Positions 58,972 through 64,000 of a stretch of DNA of 64,000 nucleotides are shown one piece after another; the stretch's first letter is position 1, and each line of letters starts with the position of its first letter. The position numbers and the translations under genes are program-made. Below the pieces are notes generated by a model. That model had not been told where the DNA came from and did not search any database. It was given only the letters and a program-made list of their open reading frames with translations. This DNA is from Flavobacterium pectinovorum (GTDB lineage: Bacteria; Bacteroidota; Bacteroidia; Flavobacteriales; Flavobacteriaceae). Location of the stretch: assembly GCF_022802975.1 (NCBI RefSeq), contig NZ_JAFEVZ010000005.1:62001-126000 (forward strand). The letters run 5' to 3'.

Positions 58972-61158
58972 TTATTTTGAAGTTTCTTTTACTTTAATAT
59001 CAGTTCCAAGTCTTTGTATGTAAGCAATCAGAGCTACAATTTCCCTTTCGTTCATCGGAACAAATTTCTCTCCTTTTGCGGCTGCTTTCTTCTTACTTTC
59101 CTCATAACTTTTTACATAGTCAGGATCATTTTCAAGACTTTTTTCAATAGTAAGAGCCTGATCTCTCAATGTTTTCTGCGCATTAGCAACTTCTGCTTCT
59201 GAATAAGGCACTCCAAGTGTAACCATAACTTTCATTTTCTTTTCAAGTAATGAAATATCCAGTGCTTTATTATCAAATAGCCATTTATAGCCCGGCATGA
59301 TAGATCCGGCAGATGTGCTTTGCGGATTCCACATGTGGTTAAAGTGCCAGTTGTCATTGTACTTACCTCCTACTCGCTGCAAATCAGGACCTGTACGTTT
59401 TGACCCCCACAAAAATGGATGATCGTACACAAACTCTCCTGCTTTGGCCTGAGGCCCGTAACGCTCTACCTCACTTCTGAACGGGCGAACTGATTGTGAG
59501 TGACAACCCACGCAGCCTTCTCGGATGTATAAATCACGACCTTCCAGTTCTAACGGTGTGTATGGTTTTACACTTGAAATGGTTGGAATATTCGATTTTA
59601 CCATAATCGTTGGAACAATCTGAATGATACCACCAATTAAAATCGCAATTGTTGCCAAAATAGTTAACTGAATCGGTTTTCTTTCTAACCAGGAATGGAA
59701 TTTTTCTCCACTGATTCTACCGCTTTTAATAGTCTGCAATGCTGGAGCCTGAGCCAATTCATCTTCAATTGTATTACCTGCTTTAACGGTCATTATAATA
59801 TTGTAAACCAGCGTCAGCATTCCTATTAAGTAGAAAGTTCCTCCAATAGCTCTCATCCAATACAGAGGCATAATGGCTGTAACGGTTTCAAGGAAATTCC
59901 CGTAAGTCAAAGTTCCATCAGGATTAAATTGTTTCCACATAGATGCCTGTTGAAAACCAGCCACGTACATTGGAACTGTATATAAAATGATTCCTAAAGT
60001 TCCAATCCAGAAATGGAAATTGGCTAATTTAGTTGAAAACAATTGACTTTTTGTCATTCGTGGAATCAACCAGTAAATAATACCAAACGACATAAATCCG
60101 TTCCATGCTAAAGCCCCTACATGTACGTGTGCTACGATCCAGTCTGTATAATGTGCAATCGCATTTACGTTTTTAAAAGAAAGCATTGGCCCTTCAAAAG
60201 TCGCCATTCCGTACCCTGTGATGGCTACCACAAAGAATTTCAAAACCGGTTCTACACGAACTTTATCCCAGGCACCTCTTAAAGTTAACAATCCATTAAT
60301 CATACCTCCCCAAGACGGAGCCAGTAACATAACAGAGAAAGCAACCCCTAAATTTTGTGCCCAGTTTGGTAAAGCAGAATACAATAAATGGTGTGGTCCT
60401 GCCCAGATATAGATAAAGATTAAAGACCAAAAGTGAATAATAGATAATCTATAAGAATAAACCGGTCGATTAGCAACCTTTGGAATAAAATAATACATAA
60501 GTCCTAAAAAAGGAGTGGTTAAGAAAAATGCCACCGCATTATGTCCGTACCACCATTGTACCAAGGCATCCTGAACACCTGCATACACAGAATAGCTTTT
60601 TAACCCAGAAACCGGAATTTCGATATTATTGAAAATATGCAATACTGCAACGGTAACAAACGTAGCGAGGTAAAACCAAATTGCCACATACAAATGACGT
60701 TCTCTACGTCGTAGCATTGTACCAATCATATTGATTCCCATTACGACCCAGATCAATGCAATTGCAATATCAATAGGCCACTCCAGTTCAGCATATTCTT
60801 TTGAAGAAGTATAACCTAAAGGAAGTGTAATAGCAGCGGCCACAATAATAAGCTGCCATCCCCAGAAATGAAGGTTACTCAAAAAGTCACTGAACATTCT
60901 GGCTTTCAGTAATCGTTGCAGCGAATAATACATCCCGGCAAAAAAAGCGTTACCTACAAAGGCAAAAATTACCGCATTGGTGTGCAAAGGTCTTAAACGA
61001 CCATAACTGAGCCATGAAATCCCATCGGTCATGTTGGGAAAAAGGTACATAACCGCCAGGGTCAGTCCCACTAACATACCAACTACCCCAAAAAGGATGG
61101 TAGCGTAAATGAATTTTTTTACGATTTTATTGTCGTAGTAAAATTGTTCCATTTCCAT
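58972..61158 (-). CDS. ccoNO: cbb3 oxidase fused subunits I and II (CcoN-CcoO)
   Basis: The 728-aa fusion joins the haem-copper catalytic subunit (CcoN, 1 to about 485) to the membrane-anchored cytochrome c (CcoO, about 505-728). CcoN carries conserved His residues in LRPLHTNAVIFAF, WWYGHNAVAFFL (CuB His), GPHHLLYS and DWIVAHVHVGALAWNGF. CcoO has a membrane helix (LTILATIAILIGGIIQIVPTI) and haem motif CVGCHSQSVRPF, with GSIMPGYKWL as Met region. It reduces oxygen to water with high affinity and pumps protons. The fusion is common in Bacteroidota. The ccoS stop is 2 bp upstream. Confidence 0.96.
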   Translation of the reverse strand: MEMEQFYYDNKIVKKFIYATILFGVVGMLVGLTLAVMYLFPNMTDGISWLSYGRLRPLHTNAVIFAFVGNAFFAGMYYSLQRLLKARMFSDFLSNLHFWGWQLIIVAAAITLPLGYTSSKEYAELEWPIDIAIALIWVVMGINMIGTMLRRRERHLYVAIWFYLATFVTVAVLHIFNNIEIPVSGLKSYSVYAGVQDALVQWWYGHNAVAFFLTTPFLGLMYYFIPKVANRPVYSYRLSIIHFWSLIFIYIWAGPHHLLYSALPNWAQNLGVAFSVMLLAPSWGGMINGLLTLRGAWDKVRVEPVLKFFVVAITGYGMATFEGPMLSFKNVNAIAHYTDWIVAHVHVGALAWNGFMSFGIIYWLIPRMTKSQLFSTKLANFHFWIGTLGIILYTVPMYVAGFQQASMWKQFNPDGTLTYGNFLETVTAIMPLYWMRAIGGTFYLIGMLTLVYNIIMTVKAGNTIEDELAQAPALQTIKSGRISGEKFHSWLERKPIQLTILATIAILIGGIIQIVPTIMVKSNIPTISSVKPYTPLELEGRDLYIREGCVGCHSQSVRPFRSEVERYGPQAKAGEFVYDHPFLWGSKRTGPDLQRVGGKYNDNWHFNHMWNPQSTSAGSIMPGYKWLFDNKALDISLLEKKMKVMVTLGVPYSEAEVANAQKTLRDQALTIEKSLENDPDYVKSYEESKKKAAAKGEKFVPMNEREIVALIAYIQRLGTDIKVKETSK

Positions 61159-61160
61159 AA

Positions 61161-61352
61161 TTAAACTTGTTTTTCTTCTATTGGTAAATTATTATTTTGA
61201 GAGGTAATTTTGGTTTCATCATCAAAGAGGATTCTGACCGAGGGTGTATAATCATCATCGTACTGTCCGGATTTGACAGCAGCTATAAATGCAATAAAAA
61301 AACAGATTGCGACAAAAATACTTACTGAAATTAATAGATAAATGACACTCAT
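61161..61352 (-). CDS. ccoS: cbb3 oxidase maturation protein CcoS
   Basis: The 63-aa protein has one membrane helix (VIYLLISVSIFVAICFFIAF) followed by AAVKSGQYDDDYTPSVRILFDDE, the CcoS signature (family: W/K-xGQFDDxxxPxxRILFD). CcoS is needed for cofactor insertion into CcoN. It is the first gene after the FNR-type promoter and leads the ccoS-NO-Q-P-G operon. Confidence 0.93.
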   Translation of the reverse strand: MSVIYLLISVSIFVAICFFIAFIAAVKSGQYDDDYTPSVRILFDDETKITSQNNNLPIEEKQV

Positions 61353-61370
61353 ACCTTAGATTTATAGTAA

Positions 61371-61414
61371 CAAAATTAGTAGTATAAGGGCGCTTAAAAT
61401 ATGATAATTATCAT
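61371..61414 (-). promoter_or_regulatory. FNR-type site and promoter of the ccoSNOQPG operon
   Basis: A perfect palindrome ATGAT-AATT-ATCAT (61401-61414) and a minus-strand -7 element TAATTTTG (61378-61371) are separated by the same 29.5 bp (centre to first base) as at hemN. The palindrome ends 48 bp before the ccoS ATG. Confidence 0.72.
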
Positions 61415-61467
61415 AGTCAAAGGAGAATATTAAGATTTTAAAAAACTCCTTTTTGACTCAATTCAAA

Positions 61468-63852
61468 TCACTTTAATTTATTCTTACTAAAATAGTTAGA
61501 CATAATCGTTACAAAACTCACAATAGTAATTGTGCTCAATGGCATTATTATAGCGGCAACCAGAGGATTTAAGTTTCCTGTAACAGCAAATAAGAGCCCT
61601 ACAACATTATAAAGAAGCGATAAACCAAAACTCATTTTGATTATCCTAATCGATTTGTGAGACAACTTTAAAAAGTAATCCAGTCTGGAAAATTCGCCTG
61701 CATCCAGAATAGCATCACAAGCGGGTGAAAATACGTTCACGTTTTCAGAAATTGAAATCCCAACGTTACTTTGGGCCAAAGCACCTGCATCATTCAGGCC
61801 GTCTCCAACCATCATTACATTTTGTCCTTTTTCCTGCAGTTTTTTTATGAATTCCAGCTTCTGTTCCGGTTTTTGATTGAAGATAAGTTCAGTACCTTTT
61901 GGAAGAATATCCTCCAGATTCGCTCTTTCTCCATCATTATCGCCAGAAAGGACTTTTATTTCATAATCTTTCTTTAGTCTATTAAATAGTACTTCAAGAC
62001 CATCTCTGTACTGATTTTGAAAATAAAATCGTCCGTAATAAACGTTGTCAATCTTAATATGAAGTGCTGTTTTTTCTATTTCATCAGCGTCATTTGTACT
62101 TTCAACAAAAGAAGCCGACCCGATTTTGATGATTTTATTTTCAAAAGAAGCCAAAATACCTTTTCCGGTAATTTCTTCAAATGCATCAATTTTGATTCTT
62201 TTTACTTCCGGCAGAAAATCATATAACATTCGGCTCAAAGGGTGATTAGATCCTCTAAGTACATTTTTTATCAGTATATAATTTTCATCAGAAAGTGTAT
62301 TTCCTTCATATCCAATATTTGATTTTTTATTGGTTGTAATGGTTCCGGTTTTATCAAAAACTATCGTGTCTACTTTTGCAAGTTGTTCTATAACCAAAGC
62401 ATTTTTAAGATACATTTTTTGTTTTCCCATAATTCTGAGAATATTTCCGAAAGTAAACGGTGCCGTAAGTGCAAGCGCACATGGGCAGGCCACAATTAAA
62501 ACTGCTGTAAAAACATTAAAAGCTGTATTGACATCAATACATATCCAGTAACCAAAACCGGCAAAAGCTATTAATAATAAAATGGGGGTAAAATAACGAC
62601 TGATTTTATCGGTAATCGTTTTATGTTTTTGATCTACTTTTTTCTGAAAAATTTCATTGCTCCAAAGCTGCGTTAAATAACTTTGTGAAACCGAATGCAA
62701 CACTTCCATTTCGATTACTTTTCCAATTTGTTTTCCTCCGGCAAATACTTTGTCTCCTGATTTTTTAGTAATCGGAACTGCTTCTCCGGTAACGAAACTA
62801 TAATCAATTTCGGCTTTTTCGCTAATCAAAATTCCATCTACCGGAATTAATTCCTGATTTCGAATTAATAATCTGTCTCCTTTTAAAACATCATAAATTG
62901 GTACACTTTCCTCTGATGTATTAGAATTGATTCTGGTAACTGCAATTGGAAAATAGGATTTAAAATCTCTTTCGAAACTCAGAAAACTATAGGTTTTGGT
63001 CTGAAACATTTTGCCGAGCAGCATAAAGAAAACCAAACTCGCCAAGCTGTCAAAAAAACCCGGACCATGATCCATTAGCATGTCATAAGAACTACGAATA
63101 AACATGACGATAATTCCCAAAGCGATTGGAATATCAATATTTAGCATCCTGGTTTTGATACTGTGATAAGCCGAAACATAATAGCCACTTGCTGAATAGA
63201 GAAAACTTGGCAATGCCAAAACAAAAATCAAAAGCCTGAAAAATGGTTTATAGCTATCCAGCCAGAATTCTTTCATCTCGAAATATTCGGGAAATGACAA
63301 TAACATGATATTTCCAAAACAGAAGAAAGCAACACCCAACTTATAGGTCAGGCTTCTGTCTGTTTTTGTTTTTCCTGTCTCGTAGTTTTCTAAACTAATG
63401 TAAGGCTCATAACCAATTGAACTCAGCAGATAAACAATTGATTTGAGGGAAACCATTTCAGAATTGAATGTGATTCTAACTTTTTTCTCCGGAAAATTAA
63501 CCTGTGAGCTATTTATACCTGGCTGCAAACGGTTAAGGTTTTCAAGAATCCAAATGCATGAACTGCAATGAATATGAGGAATATTTAAAGAAACTATTGA
63601 AGCATTTCCTTCCTGAAATTCTAAAACTTTAGAAATAATAGTTTCATTGTCCAAAAAATCATATTTTCCCTGAATGTCCTGCGGAGTGGCACCCGGGGAT
63701 TTTTCAAAATCATAATAGCAGGTTAAATCATTAAGACTAAAAATTTCGTAAACTGTTTTACAGCCCGTGCAACAAAACTTTTTTTCATCAAAATTGATTA
63801 CTTCATTTTTAGGAATTGTAAGTCCACAATGAAAACAACTCTGCTCGCTCAT
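61468..63852 (-). CDS. ccoI: copper-exporting P1B-type ATPase of the cbb3 locus (CcoI)
   Basis: The 794-aa inner-membrane ATPase supplies copper for the CuB centre of cbb3 oxidase. The N-terminus has Cys motifs CFHCGL and CCTGC typical of CcoI/FixI, then a heavy-metal domain with HCSSCIW. The membrane CPC motif (IVACPCALAL), phosphorylation site DKTGTIT and MVGDGLNDAGAL hinge are intact; eight helices are predicted. It has its own FNR-type site and lies 116 bp before ccoS. Confidence 0.93.
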   Translation of the reverse strand: MSEQSCFHCGLTIPKNEVINFDEKKFCCTGCKTVYEIFSLNDLTCYYDFEKSPGATPQDIQGKYDFLDNETIISKVLEFQEGNASIVSLNIPHIHCSSCIWILENLNRLQPGINSSQVNFPEKKVRITFNSEMVSLKSIVYLLSSIGYEPYISLENYETGKTKTDRSLTYKLGVAFFCFGNIMLLSFPEYFEMKEFWLDSYKPFFRLLIFVLALPSFLYSASGYYVSAYHSIKTRMLNIDIPIALGIIVMFIRSSYDMLMDHGPGFFDSLASLVFFMLLGKMFQTKTYSFLSFERDFKSYFPIAVTRINSNTSEESVPIYDVLKGDRLLIRNQELIPVDGILISEKAEIDYSFVTGEAVPITKKSGDKVFAGGKQIGKVIEMEVLHSVSQSYLTQLWSNEIFQKKVDQKHKTITDKISRYFTPILLLIAFAGFGYWICIDVNTAFNVFTAVLIVACPCALALTAPFTFGNILRIMGKQKMYLKNALVIEQLAKVDTIVFDKTGTITTNKKSNIGYEGNTLSDENYILIKNVLRGSNHPLSRMLYDFLPEVKRIKIDAFEEITGKGILASFENKIIKIGSASFVESTNDADEIEKTALHIKIDNVYYGRFYFQNQYRDGLEVLFNRLKKDYEIKVLSGDNDGERANLEDILPKGTELIFNQKPEQKLEFIKKLQEKGQNVMMVGDGLNDAGALAQSNVGISISENVNVFSPACDAILDAGEFSRLDYFLKLSHKSIRIIKMSFGLSLLYNVVGLLFAVTGNLNPLVAAIIMPLSTITIVSFVTIMSNYFSKNKLK

Positions 63853-63875
63853 AATTTGTTTCTTTTTTAATGTAA

Positions 63876-63920
63876 CAAATATTCAAAATAATAAGCGGCT
63901 ATAAATATGACATTTATCAT
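63876..63920 (-). promoter_or_regulatory. FNR-type site and putative promoter of ccoI
   Basis: ATGAC-ATTT-ATCAT on the plus strand (63907-63920) is a palindrome with one mismatch. On the minus strand AATATTTG (63883-63876), a near match to TAnnTTTG, starts about 30 bp from the centre. The site is 54 bp before the ccoI ATG. The remaining bases to 64000 hold no feature I can support. Confidence 0.6.
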
Positions 63921-64000
63921 ATAAAAATGAAATCAGATTTTAAATTTAAGAAAATAAAACAGGTAAATTACAACAACAGATTTTCTCTGTGTTTTTTCAA

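Overview
The window looks like chromosomal DNA of a Bacteroidota bacterium, most likely Flavobacterium or a close relative. The DNA is AT-rich. Several genes are preceded by the Bacteroidota -7 element TAnnTTTG. Most starts lack a clear Shine-Dalgarno sequence. The cbb3 oxidase has the fused CcoN-CcoO subunit and single-haem CcoP expected in this phylum, and most protein families have typical flavobacterial forms. No rRNA, tRNA, CRISPR array, prophage or complete insertion sequence was seen.

Layout. 1-3.7 kb: a YiiX-like hydrolase, an overlapping accessory trio led by a PTH2-like protein, a secreted cupin, and an inverted-repeat-bounded element carrying a GIY-YIG nuclease remnant. 3.7-10.5 kb: a TetR regulator and a tripartite RND efflux operon (lipoprotein adaptor, AcrB-type pump, 37-aa membrane miniprotein, TolC-type lipoprotein), with five copies of an operator-like repeat. 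11.3-17.5 kb: a fused GT4 glycosyltransferase, an MlaE-MlaF-MlaD lipid transporter and an FAD oxidoreductase. 17.6-30.7 kb: a cassette-like hypothetical gene, a divergent flavin reductase/LysR pair, an AraC regulator, a DNA glycosylase, an AGMO-like hydroxylase, glutamate dehydrogenase behind an attenuator-like leader with two Cys/Met-rich mini-ORFs, two DMT transporters, a MocR regulator, a bestrophin and a USP-like protein. 30.8-36.6 kb: an OmpR-type two-component system and a MoxR-like/VWA pair. 36.7-46.6 kb: small conserved proteins, a J-domain/KTSC protein, a TlpA-like protein split by an in-frame UGA, cysteine synthase, oligopeptidase B, YbaB, threonine aldolase and prfB with its programmed frameshift. 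46.7-54.1 kb: msrB, lpxD, an acyl-CoA carboxylase subunit, DoxX, hemN and small hypotheticals. 54.1-54.8 kb: a repeat island. 54.9-63.9 kb: a complete cbb3 oxidase locus (ccoI, ccoS, ccoNO, ccoQ, ccoP, ccoG, fixH, SafE-like).

How the parts fit. hemN, ccoS and ccoI each carry an FNR-type palindrome (ATGAY-ATTT/AATT-ATCAT) 49-55 bp upstream of the start, and for hemN and ccoS the distance to the -7 element is identical. Microaerobic haem synthesis and cbb3 assembly are therefore probably co-activated by an unseen Crp/Fnr-family regulator. The least explained structures are the gdhA leader (promoter, Cys/Met-rich mini-ORF, terminator, second Cys-pair mini-ORF), the TetR operator array, the pump-associated miniprotein, a dispersed ~185-bp hairpin repeat in four copies, several intergenic hairpins built from short tandem words, and the tandem-repeat island at 54 kb. 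All function calls come from reading the translated sequence; no database search was run.
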